A stretch of DNA of 36,063 nt from an uncultured Bacteroides sp. (GTDB lineage Bacteria; Bacteroidota; Bacteroidia; Bacteroidales; Bacteroidaceae), in NCBI GenBank assembly GCA_944319875.1, contig CALUFR010000021.1:1-36063 (forward strand), written 5' to 3'. Shown here one piece after another: positions 16,824 through 25,338 of the stretch. The position numbers and the translations under genes were made by a program. The notes under the pieces were generated by a model. That model did no database searches and was not told the DNA's origin. It saw nothing but the letters and a program-made list of their open reading frames with translations. Each line of letters begins with the position of its first letter. Positions within the stretch are counted from its first letter, which is position 1.

Positions 16824-18212
16824 ATGGACGAAAGAAGCAACAACGACATATCCCGCCGCGATTTTCTGAAAATCGTAGGCATCAGCACGGCCACCGGTGC
16901 CTTAAGTCTGGCCGGATGTACACCGAATCGAACCACTTCGCCCGGATCCGTACAGGCACAGGGCGAAATACCTACGGACAAAATGACGATGCGTATAAAT
17001 CCGAAGACCCAAGAAAAGGTGTCCCTGCTGGGCTACGGCTGTATGCGCTGGCCGACCCTGCCTACGGCAAAGAAGGGAGAGAACGTCATCGACCAAGATG
17101 CCGTGAACGAGCTCATCGACTATGCCATGGCACACGGGGTGAACTATTACGACACGTCACCCGTCTACGTACAGGGTTGGTCGGAGCGGTCCACCGGCAT
17201 TGCCTTGAAGCGCCATCCGCGCGAGAAGTTCTTCGTCGCCACCAAGCTCTCCAACTTCTCCAACTACACGCGCGAGAACTCCATAGCTATGTATCATCGC
17301 TCGTTCACGGAGTTGCAGGTGGACTACATCGATTACTACCTGCTCCACTCCATCGGCAACGGAGGCATCGAGACTTTCCGCGCCCGCTATATCGAGAACG
17401 GTATGATAGACTTCCTGATGAAGGAGCGCGAAGCAGGACGCATCCGCAACCTGGGCTTCTCTTTCCACGGCACCAAAGAGGTGTTCGACGAAGTACTGGC
17501 CATGCACGACCAAGTGCACTGGGATTTCGTACAGATTCAGCTGAACTATGTAGACTGGAAATATGCCTCGGGGCGTAACGTCAACGCCGACTACCTCTAT
17601 GCCGAACTGGAGAAACGCCACATACCGGCCGTCATCATGGAGCCGCTGCTGGGCGGACGCCTGTCGAAGCTGCCCGAGCATCTCGTGGCTCGCATCAAGC
17701 AGCGGGGACCCGAAACGAGCGTGGCCTCCTGGGCGTTCCGCTTTGCCGGCACGTTTCCCAACGTCCTGACCGTACTGAGTGGCATGACCTACATGGAACA
17801 TCTGCAGGACAACCTGCGCACCTACTCGCCGCTGGTACCTCTGACGGACGATGACCTGGAATTCCTGCAACAGACGGCCGACCTGATGAAGCAGTACCCC
17901 ACCATTCCCTGCAACGACTGCAAGTACTGCATGCCTTGCCCCTACGGCATCGACATCCCCGCCGTATTGCTGCATTATAATAAATGTGTAAACGAAGGCA
18001 ATCTGCCCACCTCGCAGGAACACGCCAACTACCGCGAAGCACGACGGGCCTTCCTCGTGGGATACGACCGCAGTGTGCCCCGCCTGCGCCAGGCCAGCCA
18101 CTGCACCGGATGCGGCCAGTGCAATCCACACTGCCCACAAAGCATCGACATTCCCAAGGAGCTGCACCGCATCGACCACTATGTGGAGCAGCTGAAACAA
18201 GAAACACTGTAA
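16824..18212 (+). CDS. Exported Fe-S aldo/keto reductase (COG1453 type)
   Basis: A 462-residue aldo/keto reductase with a C-terminal ferredoxin domain. The catalytic tetrad of the AKR fold is present: D110 and Y115 (NYYDTSPVY), K141 (FFVATKLSNF) and H175 (YYLLHSIG). The C-terminus has two [4Fe-4S] motifs, CNDCKYCMPCP and CTGCGQCNPHCP, as in the COG1453 group. The N-terminus is a Tat signal (SRRDFLKIVG, residues 10-19) ending in a lipobox (SLAGC, C32). The mature enzyme should therefore be a lipoprotein facing the periplasm, where NAD(P)H is absent. Electrons would then arrive through the clusters, plausibly from the polyferredoxin encoded just upstream. The substrate is unknown. Downstream DUF1893 starts after 13 bp. 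Confidence 0.9.
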   Translation: MDERSNNDISRRDFLKIVGISTATGALSLAGCTPNRTTSPGSVQAQGEIPTDKMTMRINPKTQEKVSLLGYGCMRWPTLPTAKKGENVIDQDAVNELIDYAMAHGVNYYDTSPVYVQGWSERSTGIALKRHPREKFFVATKLSNFSNYTRENSIAMYHRSFTELQVDYIDYYLLHSIGNGGIETFRARYIENGMIDFLMKEREAGRIRNLGFSFHGTKEVFDEVLAMHDQVHWDFVQIQLNYVDWKYASGRNVNADYLYAELEKRHIPAVIMEPLLGGRLSKLPEHLVARIKQRGPETSVASWAFRFAGTFPNVLTVLSGMTYMEHLQDNLRTYSPLVPLTDDDLEFLQQTADLMKQYPTIPCNDCKYCMPCPYGIDIPAVLLHYNKCVNEGNLPTSQEHANYREARRAFLVGYDRSVPRLRQASHCTGCGQCNPHCPQSIDIPKELHRIDHYVEQLKQETL

Positions 18213-18225
18213 TCTGAAAAGACAC

Positions 18226-18645
18226 ATGAAAGAACTCATAGACATGCTTCACGCAGGAAATTACTCCTGCGTGATAGCCAACGGTGAACGCATCCGCACG
18301 TTCACTCAGCGAGGCGTGACCGACCTCTACGACCTGCTGACGCAAGAGCCCGACTTCCTGCACGGAGCCTCCGTGGCCGACAAAGTCATCGGCAAGGCTG
18401 CCGCCTCACTCATGGTGCTGGGCGGTGTGCGCGAAGTTTACACCCGTACCATCAGCCGGCCTGCCCTCCGGCTGCTACAGGAGGCCGGCGTTACGGTGAA
18501 CTGCGACGAAGTGGTGGACCACATCATCAACCGCACTCACACGGGTTGGTGTCCGATGGAGCAGGCCAGCCGCGACCTGCACACAGCCGAAGAAATCTTC
18601 CCCGTTATCAAAGAATTCATCTCCAACCAAAGAAAAAACGCATGA
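18226..18645 (+). CDS. DUF1893 family protein
   Basis: A 139-residue cytosolic protein of DUF1893 (PF08973; the Thermotoga TM1506 structure shows a cytidine-deaminase-like fold). Visible motifs are the N-terminal YSCVIANGERIRTFTQRGV, the conserved GASVADKVIGKAAA around residues 46-59, and NRTHTGWCPME near residue 105. The Cys of GWCPME and the Lys residues of DKVIGK are the likeliest functional residues, but the reaction is not known. It lies between the aldo/keto reductase gene (13-bp gap) and nudC (4-bp ATGA overlap), so it is translationally coupled to a dinucleotide-cleaving enzyme. Confidence 0.88.
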   Translation: MKELIDMLHAGNYSCVIANGERIRTFTQRGVTDLYDLLTQEPDFLHGASVADKVIGKAAASLMVLGGVREVYTRTISRPALRLLQEAGVTVNCDEVVDHIINRTHTGWCPMEQASRDLHTAEEIFPVIKEFISNQRKNA

Positions 18646-19466
18646 AAGAACAGAATATGGCGGCTACTGAAACAAGAAGGGAAGGTGACCGCACCACCCG
18701 CTGGTGCGTCTTCTTCAAGGACAATCTGCTGATGCAAAAACACCCCGACGGCACCTGCACCCTGCCCACCGGCGAGCATCTGCCTGTAGCTCCCGCGACG
18801 GAACAAACGGTACATCGCGTCACCCTGCCCACCGGCGAACAAGTCTACACCTTTGCCATCGACTACCCCGTGGCCGAGACAGCCGAGTGGAGGATGACCG
18901 GCCTGCGCGCCTCTTTCGACCACCTGCCCCTGGCTGACTACAAAGCTGCCGGAAAAGCCTATCAGATACTCTACTGGGACAGTCACAGCCGTTACTGCCC
19001 CGTCTGCGGCACACCCACTGAGCAGCAGACCGACATCATGAAGAAATGCCCTCGTTGCGGCCACGAGCTCTATCCGCCCGTCTCCACCGCCATCATCGTG
19101 CTCGTGCGCCGCGCCGACGAGATACTGATGGTACATGCCCGCAACTTCCGCGGCACCTTCTACGGCCTCGTGGCAGGCTTCCTCGAAGCAGGCGAGACAC
19201 TGGAGCAATGCGTCCGCCGCGAGGTGATGGAGGAGACAGGGCTCGCCATCCGCAACATCACCTACTTCGACAGTCAGCCCTGGCCCTACCCCAGCGGCCT
19301 GATGGTGGGTTTCTTCGCCGACTATGAGAGTGGCGAGATCAAGCTGCAAGAGGACGAGCTCAGCGCCGGTGCCTTCTATCACCGCGACAACCTGCCCGAA
19401 CTTCCTCACAAACTGAGCATCGCCCGCCGCCTGATAGACGCCTGGTTAGAAGGAAAAGACCAATAA
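18642..19466 (+). CDS. nudC: NAD(+)/NADH diphosphatase NudC
   Basis: NudC cleaves NAD(H) to NMN(H) and AMP and, in E. coli, removes NAD caps from RNA. The 274-residue protein has a four-Cys zinc ribbon (CPVCG...CPRCG, about residues 117-140), the Nudix box in GFLEAGETLEQCVRREVMEE (with GL following), and the NudC-specific SQPWPYPSG just after it (family motif SQPWPFPxS). I place the start at 18642, where ATG overlaps the DUF1893 stop. The longer frame from 18546 lies inside that gene. It is the last gene of the redox operon; no clear terminator follows. Confidence 0.94.
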   Translation: MKEQNMAATETRREGDRTTRWCVFFKDNLLMQKHPDGTCTLPTGEHLPVAPATEQTVHRVTLPTGEQVYTFAIDYPVAETAEWRMTGLRASFDHLPLADYKAAGKAYQILYWDSHSRYCPVCGTPTEQQTDIMKKCPRCGHELYPPVSTAIIVLVRRADEILMVHARNFRGTFYGLVAGFLEAGETLEQCVRREVMEETGLAIRNITYFDSQPWPYPSGLMVGFFADYESGEIKLQEDELSAGAFYHRDNLPELPHKLSIARRLIDAWLEGKDQ

Positions 19467-19649
19467 AACAGCACCATCCACATCCTGTCAAAAGGATGCA
19501 GGCAAGATACACACACGATATGAAGCTCCTGCCGTCAGACTTCCCACATCGTGATTGAACACTTTATTAATGCAATGCCTGTATCTCTATTTTCCTTCTT
19601 ATCCCCCAAAGCAACTTGCTGCAATTTGAATCATATTGTACTTGCTCTA
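19467..19649. other. Intergenic stretch before the B12 operon
   Basis: No gene or RNA is recognised in this 183-bp part. Only a weak hairpin (CATCC / GGATG near 19481-19498) is seen, which is not a convincing terminator for nudC. Confidence 0.4.
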
Positions 19650-19679
19650 TTGTAGATTTCATTTTTTTCCCTACCTTTG
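19650..19679 (+). promoter_or_regulatory. Promoter of the cobalamin operon
   Basis: TTG (19650-19652), a 19-bp spacer and TACCTTTG (19672-19679) form a strong Bacteroides promoter. The RNA would start near 19686, just before the cobalamin riboswitch. Confidence 0.75.
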
Positions 19680-19689
19680 CAGCGGTTTT

Positions 19690-19868
19690 GTTCTGCACAC
19701 CTGTTTCGGGTGCTGCGGATGAAAAGGGAATCGGGTGCAAATCCCGGACAGTCCCGCTGCTGTGAGTTTCAGCAAGAGAAGCATCATCCATACTTCATGC
19801 CACTGTCGGAAACGATGACGACGGGAAGGCGATGCTTCGAGAAACGAGTCAGAAGACCTGCAAAGCCA
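19690..19868 (+). promoter_or_regulatory. Cobalamin (AdoCbl-type) riboswitch
   Basis: Diagnostic elements occur in order: GGTGCT-like GGGTGCTGCGGATGAAAAGG (19708-19727), the GGGAATCGGGTGCAAATCCC segment, the invariant GGACAGTCCCGCTGCTGTGA (19745-19764), CCACTG (19800-19805), GGGAAGGCGATGC, and the B12 box GAGTCAGAAGACCTGC (19846-19861). It lies between the promoter and btuB, so B12 should repress the whole import operon. About 80 nt separate it from the btuB ATG, without an obvious T-run, which suggests control of translation. Limits are approximate. Confidence 0.95.
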
Positions 19869-19945
19869 AGTCGAGAAACCATCCATTCGAGGAAAGTGGG
19901 CGGTGTACAAAACATGTTATCACAAAGAAAACGATTATTTGCGGC

Positions 19946-21928
19946 ATGAGGCGCAATGGCAAGGCATTTTTGACAGGCTTGTTGCTGGTCGGACTATACC
20001 TGCAGCCGGTCGGGGCACAAACCCTGGAAGGCGACAGCATCGGCGAAGTGACAGTAAGAGCCCGGAAGACATGGTCGAACATGACGGCAGCCACTCCTAC
20101 ACAGGTGATGGACCGCAGCCGCATGGAGAAAATCGGTGCTCACGACGTAGCCGATGCCGTGAAGTTCTTTTCGGGAGTCAATGTGAAGGATTACGGCGGC
20201 ATAGGCGGACTGAAGACCGTCTCTGTGCGAAGCTTGGGAGCACAGCACACAGGAGTGTGCTATGACGGCGTGGCCGTAAGTGACTGCCAATCGGGACAAA
20301 CGGATATTTCACGCTTCTCGCTGGACAACGTGTCGCTGCTCTACCTCACTATCGGACAGGGCGACGATATCTATCAGGCCGCCAAACTCTTCGCCGCAGC
20401 AGGAACTCTGAACATCGAAACCCTGCAACCCCAACTGACAGACGACCAGTCATGGCAAACCAGCGCCCGTCTGAAAACAGGATCCTTCGGTATGGTCAAC
20501 CCGTCACTGATGCACGTACAGCGACTGAGCGGCAAAACCAGTCTCTCAGCCTACGCTGACTTCCTGCGCGCCGACGGCAACTATCCCTTCCAACTGTGGA
20601 ACGGCGAACAACTCATCGACGAAAAGCGTAACAACAGTGACATACGCACATGGCGGGCCGAGCTGAACCTACATATGGCACTGACCAAGCGCCAAGACCT
20701 GCGTGCGAAGCTCTACCTGTTTGACTCCGAACGAGGACTGCCCGGCAGCGTAATCTATGACAACACCTATGCCGTGGAACGACTCTACGATCGTAATTAT
20801 TTCGGACAACTGGCTTACGAAAACCGTTTCAGCGATACGTGGAAGCTGAAAGCCGCCGGAAAGTTCAACTATACCTGGAACCGCGACTACAACGTACCCG
20901 CGGCCGGAGTCACCGACGACCGCTTCAAGCAAACCGAAACCTATCTGACAGCCACAATCTATGGCGAACCCATACGCCATTTGGCCGTTTCGCTCGCTCA
21001 GGACTTTGCCTACAACGACTTGTCCACCACCCTGCGTAACTGCCAGTACCCCGAACGCTTCAGCTACCTGACAGCCTTGGCCGTGCGCTACAACAGCTCT
21101 CGCTTCACCGCCACAGCCTCGCTGCTCAACACCTATATCACCGAACGTGTAAAAATAGGCGAAGCTTCCGATGGATTCAAACGACTTTCGCCCGCTTTCA
21201 GCCTTTCATGGAAGCCATGGGCAGAAAACTTACGCTTCCGACTCTCCTACAAGGACATCTTCCGCGTACCCACATTCAATGATCTGTATTACCTGCTGAT
21301 AGGCAACGCCAACCTAAGGCCTGAGTCCACCCGCCAATGGAACGCCGGCATCACGTGGAACCACTCCTTCTCGCCACTGCTGGAATACGTGGGACTTAGC
21401 GTGGACGCCTACTATGGTTCGGTCAAAGACAAAATAGTGGCCGTGCCTACCATGTTCATCTGGAAAATGTCCAACATCGGAAAGGTAGAAACCATTGGCA
21501 CCGACATCAACCTACAGGCAGACCTGCACTGGACCGACGGATGGGAGACCAACCTTCAGCTATCCTACAACTTTATGCAGGCAGAAGATGTGACAGACCG
21601 CACCTCGAGAGTATGGCGCAACCAGATAGCCTACACCCCGCGCCATTCAGGAGCCGCAAACTGTACCCTTACCACTCCGTGGCTCAACCTGTCCTACAGC
21701 CTATTCTATGCTTCCGAACGCTACACAAGCTCGTACAACCATGCCGACAACCGCATCGCCCCCTATACAGACCACGGGCTTTCACTATCCAGACAATTCG
21801 TCTGGAAACGCCATCGGCTGCGCGTTCAGATTGACGCACTGAACTTGGGAAACAAGAACTATGAAATTGTCCGCTTCTATCCGATGCCCGGACGCAATTA
21901 TAAACTAACATTCAATTATCAATTCTAA
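19946..21928 (+). CDS. btuB: TonB-dependent cobalamin receptor BtuB
   Basis: A 660-residue outer-membrane receptor. A signal peptide (MRRNGKAFLTGLLLVGLYLQ, cut after VGAQ) leads to a TonB-box-like SIGEVTVRA, a plug domain (about 45-160, with DVADAVKFFSGVNVKDYGG and RSLGAQHTGVCYDGVAVSD) and a 22-strand barrel ending in the aromatic NYKLTFNYQF. The start at 19946 is downstream of the riboswitch; the longer open frame begins inside it. The riboswitch and the following btuG, btuF and btuC genes identify the substrate as a corrinoid. In Bacteroides several BtuB-BtuG pairs with differing corrinoid preferences are known, so the exact preference is open. Confidence 0.93.
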   Translation: MRRNGKAFLTGLLLVGLYLQPVGAQTLEGDSIGEVTVRARKTWSNMTAATPTQVMDRSRMEKIGAHDVADAVKFFSGVNVKDYGGIGGLKTVSVRSLGAQHTGVCYDGVAVSDCQSGQTDISRFSLDNVSLLYLTIGQGDDIYQAAKLFAAAGTLNIETLQPQLTDDQSWQTSARLKTGSFGMVNPSLMHVQRLSGKTSLSAYADFLRADGNYPFQLWNGEQLIDEKRNNSDIRTWRAELNLHMALTKRQDLRAKLYLFDSERGLPGSVIYDNTYAVERLYDRNYFGQLAYENRFSDTWKLKAAGKFNYTWNRDYNVPAAGVTDDRFKQTETYLTATIYGEPIRHLAVSLAQDFAYNDLSTTLRNCQYPERFSYLTALAVRYNSSRFTATASLLNTYITERVKIGEASDGFKRLSPAFSLSWKPWAENLRFRLSYKDIFRVPTFNDLYYLLIGNANLRPESTRQWNAGITWNHSFSPLLEYVGLSVDAYYGSVKDKIVAVPTMFIWKMSNIGKVETIGTDINLQADLHWTDGWETNLQLSYNFMQAEDVTDRTSRVWRNQIAYTPRHSGAANCTLTTPWLNLSYSLFYASERYTSSYNHADNRIAPYTDHGLSLSRQFVWKRHRLRVQIDALNLGNKNYEIVRFYPMPGRNYKLTFNYQF

Positions 21929-21937
21929 ACAACAGCA

Positions 21938-23023
21938 ATGAATATGAAGAAACATTGGTTTAAAACAGTCTTATTTGTAACTGCCGCCGCCATGTGGACG
22001 GCTTGTGAAAACGATGATCCGACTCAGCAGATGGAACAACCAACTGAGGTGAAGAGTGTAGGCGCCTATTTCGTAAACAATGGGAATTGGAACCAAAACA
22101 ACGGATCCATCCAGTACTATGACTACGAAACGGGGAACGTCAGCGGCGACCTCTATCAAGAGGCCAACGGAAAAGGGATTGGCGATGCACAAGACCTTTG
22201 CATCTACGGTTCCAAACTCTACGTAGCCTGCTCCACCTCTTCCAAAATTGAGGTACTGGATCGTCAGGGAAAAATCATCAAAACCCTGCCACAAGTCAAT
22301 GCTGCCGGACAGCCCACGCAACCTCGCTATCTGGAAGCAACCGGAGGCAAAGTCTATTTTACGGCTTATGACGGCACCGTATCCCGCCTCGATACCCTCT
22401 CGCTCGAAGTGGAGGCCAGCATAGAAGTGGGCCCCTATCCCGAAGCTTTGTCATGCGCCAACGGTAAACTGTATGTCAACATTTCCAATTATGGTACAGG
22501 CAACCAGGTGGCTGTTGTCAATCTATCCACTTTCACCAAGGAAAAGGACCTTGAAGTACTGCTGAACCCTTACAATCAGTCACTCGAAGCCGATGGAAAA
22601 GTCTATTTCGTCTCTTGCGGCACCTATGATAACCCCGCCATTCCGGCTGAGGAACGCATATTGCAGACATTGCAGTGCATCGATCCCGCCACAGACGAAG
22701 TGAAGAGTCTCTGTCAGGCCAGTACAATTGCCTACTATAACCAAAAGATGTACTGCATCTATGCAGACTACTACACGCCCGACAAAAACGATATTTTTGT
22801 CTATGACTTGAAGACAGGCACAACGCAGTCCATCATTTCGCCATCAAACATCCCCAACCCTACACAGATTGACGTAGACCCCACCAACGGTGACATCTAC
22901 ATCTCTTCGCCCGACTATACCGGCGCACCCAGCACCGTGTATGTGTTCAATAACGACGGAACTCCCAAGACAACGCTCGAGGCAGGTATCTCCGTTGCCG
23001 GGGTTCGTTTTCTACAACAATAA
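21938..23023 (+). CDS. btuG: Surface cobalamin-binding lipoprotein BtuG
   Basis: A 361-residue lipoprotein with a seven-bladed beta-propeller (YncE-like) fold. The lipobox WTAC places the lipidated Cys at residue 23, followed by the acidic ENDDP, which resembles the Bacteroidetes lipoprotein export signal and predicts display on the cell surface. Blade-type repeats recur, such as DAQDLCIYGSKLYVAC, EALSCANGKLYVNIS and QIDVDPTNGDIYISS. In Bacteroides thetaiotaomicron BtuG binds B12 with very high affinity, caps BtuB and passes the ligand on. It starts 9 bp after btuB, under the same riboswitch. DUF5074-type annotation would describe the same fold. Confidence 0.88.
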   Translation: MNMKKHWFKTVLFVTAAAMWTACENDDPTQQMEQPTEVKSVGAYFVNNGNWNQNNGSIQYYDYETGNVSGDLYQEANGKGIGDAQDLCIYGSKLYVACSTSSKIEVLDRQGKIIKTLPQVNAAGQPTQPRYLEATGGKVYFTAYDGTVSRLDTLSLEVEASIEVGPYPEALSCANGKLYVNISNYGTGNQVAVVNLSTFTKEKDLEVLLNPYNQSLEADGKVYFVSCGTYDNPAIPAEERILQTLQCIDPATDEVKSLCQASTIAYYNQKMYCIYADYYTPDKNDIFVYDLKTGTTQSIISPSNIPNPTQIDVDPTNGDIYISSPDYTGAPSTVYVFNNDGTPKTTLEAGISVAGVRFLQQ

Positions 23024-23034
23024 AATAACAATCG

Positions 23035-24180
23035 ATGCTAATGAAGCATTCTTTCTACATCGGATTATGCCTGCTGGTCTGCGGACTGGCAGGCTTTTCC
23101 TGTTCCAACCGGACCGGTCAATCGGCTTTGCAGCAGGGCGACACCCTGACGTTGCGCTATGCTGAAAATCTGACACTCGTAAACTATCCGGGCTACATGA
23201 CAGCCACGCTGCGTAATCCCTGGGACACGCTAAAAACGCTGCATACCTATATACTGGTGCCCAAGTCCGCTCCACTCCCATCGGATCTGCCGGCAGGCAC
23301 GGTGGTACGCACACCGCTGTCCAAGGCAGTGATTTATTCCTCCGTCCACTGCGGATTGCTGCACGAACTGGGCGCGGGGAATGCCATAGGTGGTGTATGC
23401 GACCTGAAGTACATCAAGCTGCCGGCTCTGCATGAAGCCGTGAAGCAAGGGCATGTAGTTGACTGCGGTGACGGTATGAACCCCGACATAGAGCAGATCA
23501 TCGATCTTCACCCCGACGCCATTCTATTATCCCCCTTCGAAAACAGCGGTGGATACGGACGAGTGGAGAAGCTTAACATACCTATCATCGAATGCGCCGA
23601 CTATATGGAAACCTCGGCCTTGGGACGTGCGGAGTGGATGCGCTTCTACGGCCGGCTGTTCGGAAGCGCTCCCCAGGCCGACAGTCTGTTCGCCCGTGTG
23701 GACAGCAGCTACAACCGGCTCAAATTCCGGGCGGCCTTGTCGTCCGTCCGCCTGTCGGTGGTCTGTGAGCTCAAGAACGGCTCGTCCTGGTATGTGCCCG
23801 GCGGGCGCAGCACCACCGGCCGACTGCTGGCTGACGCCTGTAGCGACTATGCTTTTGCCGACGACCGTCACAGCGGTTCCGTTCCGCTGTCCTTTGAAAC
23901 GGTGTTCGAAAAGGCCGGTGACGCCGACGTCTGGCTCATCAAGTACAACCGTCCGCATGATATGACCTACGCTGACCTGCAAGCCGATTTCGTAGGTTAC
24001 ACCGGATTCAAAGCCTTCAAGGAGCGTCGTGTGTATGGCTGCAACACGGGGAAAGCCGCTTTTTACGAAGAAACCCCCTTTCATCCCGACCGACTGCTGG
24101 CTGACCTGATACAAATCCTGCACCCCGAAACGAGTAATTCGGACGGGCTGCGTTATTACCAAAAACTGGAGGAACACTGA
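23035..24180 (+). CDS. btuF: BtuF-like cobalamin-binding lipoprotein (PF01497)
   Basis: A 381-residue periplasmic-binding protein of the iron/B12 class. It is a lipoprotein (CGLAGFSC, lipidated Cys at about residue 23) without acidic residues after the Cys, so it should stay in the periplasm. The domain includes KAVIYSSVHCGLLHELGAGNAIGGVCD and MNPDIEQIIDLHPDAILLSP, typical first-lobe sequences, and later VWLIKYNRP and GKAAFYEETPFHPDRLLADL in the second lobe. A substrate of B12 rather than siderophore is inferred from the riboswitch and neighbours. It begins 11 bp after btuG and overlaps btuC (TGATG at 24178-24182). Confidence 0.85.
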   Translation: MLMKHSFYIGLCLLVCGLAGFSCSNRTGQSALQQGDTLTLRYAENLTLVNYPGYMTATLRNPWDTLKTLHTYILVPKSAPLPSDLPAGTVVRTPLSKAVIYSSVHCGLLHELGAGNAIGGVCDLKYIKLPALHEAVKQGHVVDCGDGMNPDIEQIIDLHPDAILLSPFENSGGYGRVEKLNIPIIECADYMETSALGRAEWMRFYGRLFGSAPQADSLFARVDSSYNRLKFRAALSSVRLSVVCELKNGSSWYVPGGRSTTGRLLADACSDYAFADDRHSGSVPLSFETVFEKAGDADVWLIKYNRPHDMTYADLQADFVGYTGFKAFKERRVYGCNTGKAAFYEETPFHPDRLLADLIQILHPETSNSDGLRYYQKLEEH

Positions 24181-25211
24181 TGAAAAATAAAGGATGGAAA
24201 TATGGCGTAGGCCTGTCGGCAGTTATCCTGCTGTTGTTTATGGCCAACCTGCTGATTGGTTCAGTGGATATTCCGCCCGCCGACGTGTGGAGCATCCTGA
24301 CCGGCGGTGAAGGCAGCAAGCCCAGCTGGAGTTTCATTGTATGGGAATCCCGTCTGCCACAGGCACTGACGGCTCTGCTTTGCGGCGGTTCTCTGGCAGT
24401 GTGCGGTCTCATGCTACAGACTGCGTTCAAGAATCCGCTGGCCGGTCCTTCCATTCTGGGCATCAATTCCGGAGCCAGTCTGGGTGTAGCTTTTGTCATG
24501 CTGCTGTTCGGAGGCAGCGTCACGGCAGGCACCTTCAACTTATCGGGTTTCCTGTCCGTCCTGGCAGGAGCGTTTGTCGGCGCCATGGCCATCATGGCAC
24601 TCATCCTGTTCTTCTCCACGCTCATCAAGAGCAATGTAATGCTGCTCATCACCGGCATCATGATAGGCTACATCGCCTCATCCGCCATTTCACTTCTCAA
24701 CTTTTTCGCCACTGCTGAAGGAGTACAATCATACATCATTTGGGGTATGGGCAACTTCGGCGGTGTCTCCCTGCAACAGATGCCGGCCTTCGCATCAGTC
24801 ACCCTATTGGGGTTGGCAGGAGCTCTGATGCTCATCAAGCCACTCAACGCCCTGCTTCTGGGTGAACGCTATGCCGAGAATTTGGGTGTGAATATCCGGC
24901 GTGTACGCAACTGGCTGTTGATTATTACCGGGCTGCTCACCGCCATTACTACAGCTTTCTGCGGTCCGGTGGCCTTCATCGGACTGGCTGTACCTCACGT
25001 GGCCCGCATGCTGCTGGGCACATCCAACCACCAGTCACTGCTCCCTGTTACCATCCTGAACGGCAGTGCCATAGCCCTCCTCTGCAATCTGCTCTGCGTA
25101 TTACCTGGCGAGGCAGGCATCATTCCGCTCAATGCCGTCACCCCCATCATCGGTGCTCCGGTGATTATTTATGTCATTGTAAGTCAGCGACGGTCGCAAC
25201 ATTTCAACTGA
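24180..25211 (+). CDS. btuC: FecCD-family ABC permease, probable BtuC
   Basis: A 343-residue inner-membrane permease of the BtuC/FecCD/FhuB family, with about ten helices. Signature segments are RLPQALTALLCGGSLAVCGL, LQTAFKNPLAGPSILGINSG and, towards the end, GPVAFIGLAVPHVARMLLGT, which contacts the ATPase. It works as a dimer with an ATP-binding subunit. No btuD follows: the next gene is the unrelated DUF4250 gene with its own promoter. The ATPase must therefore be elsewhere in the genome or shared with another system. Its start overlaps the btuF stop. Confidence 0.9.
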   Translation: MKNKGWKYGVGLSAVILLLFMANLLIGSVDIPPADVWSILTGGEGSKPSWSFIVWESRLPQALTALLCGGSLAVCGLMLQTAFKNPLAGPSILGINSGASLGVAFVMLLFGGSVTAGTFNLSGFLSVLAGAFVGAMAIMALILFFSTLIKSNVMLLITGIMIGYIASSAISLLNFFATAEGVQSYIIWGMGNFGGVSLQQMPAFASVTLLGLAGALMLIKPLNALLLGERYAENLGVNIRRVRNWLLIITGLLTAITTAFCGPVAFIGLAVPHVARMLLGTSNHQSLLPVTILNGSAIALLCNLLCVLPGEAGIIPLNAVTPIIGAPVIIYVIVSQRRSQHFN

Positions 25212-25294
25212 ATCTGCCGGCATCGTCGAAAACGGTTGCAGACCTAATAGTAGGGAAATTGACATAAATCAAGCCGAAGTAGTATAGAAAAGAC

Positions 25295-25302
25295 TATCTT
25301 TG
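25295..25302 (+). promoter_or_regulatory. -7 element of the DUF4250 gene
   Basis: TATCTTTG matches TAnnTTTG, 36 bp before the ATG at 25339. The nearest TTG (25259-25261) is 33 bp away, too far for a standard -33 box. Confidence 0.5.
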
Positions 25303-25338
25303 CGCCCGGTATTTAGTTTAACATAAAAGATTGTTGCA

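Noticed and set aside
15300-18212. The operon as a periplasmic nitrate reductase (nap) locus
   Set aside because: NapH- and NapG-like parts are present, but there is no molybdopterin catalytic subunit NapA, no NapB and no NapC. The adjacent catalytic gene is an aldo/keto reductase.
19832-19945. A longer N-terminus for BtuB from 19832
   Set aside because: That stretch is the 3' part of the cobalamin riboswitch and its expression platform; the signal peptide begins at 19946.
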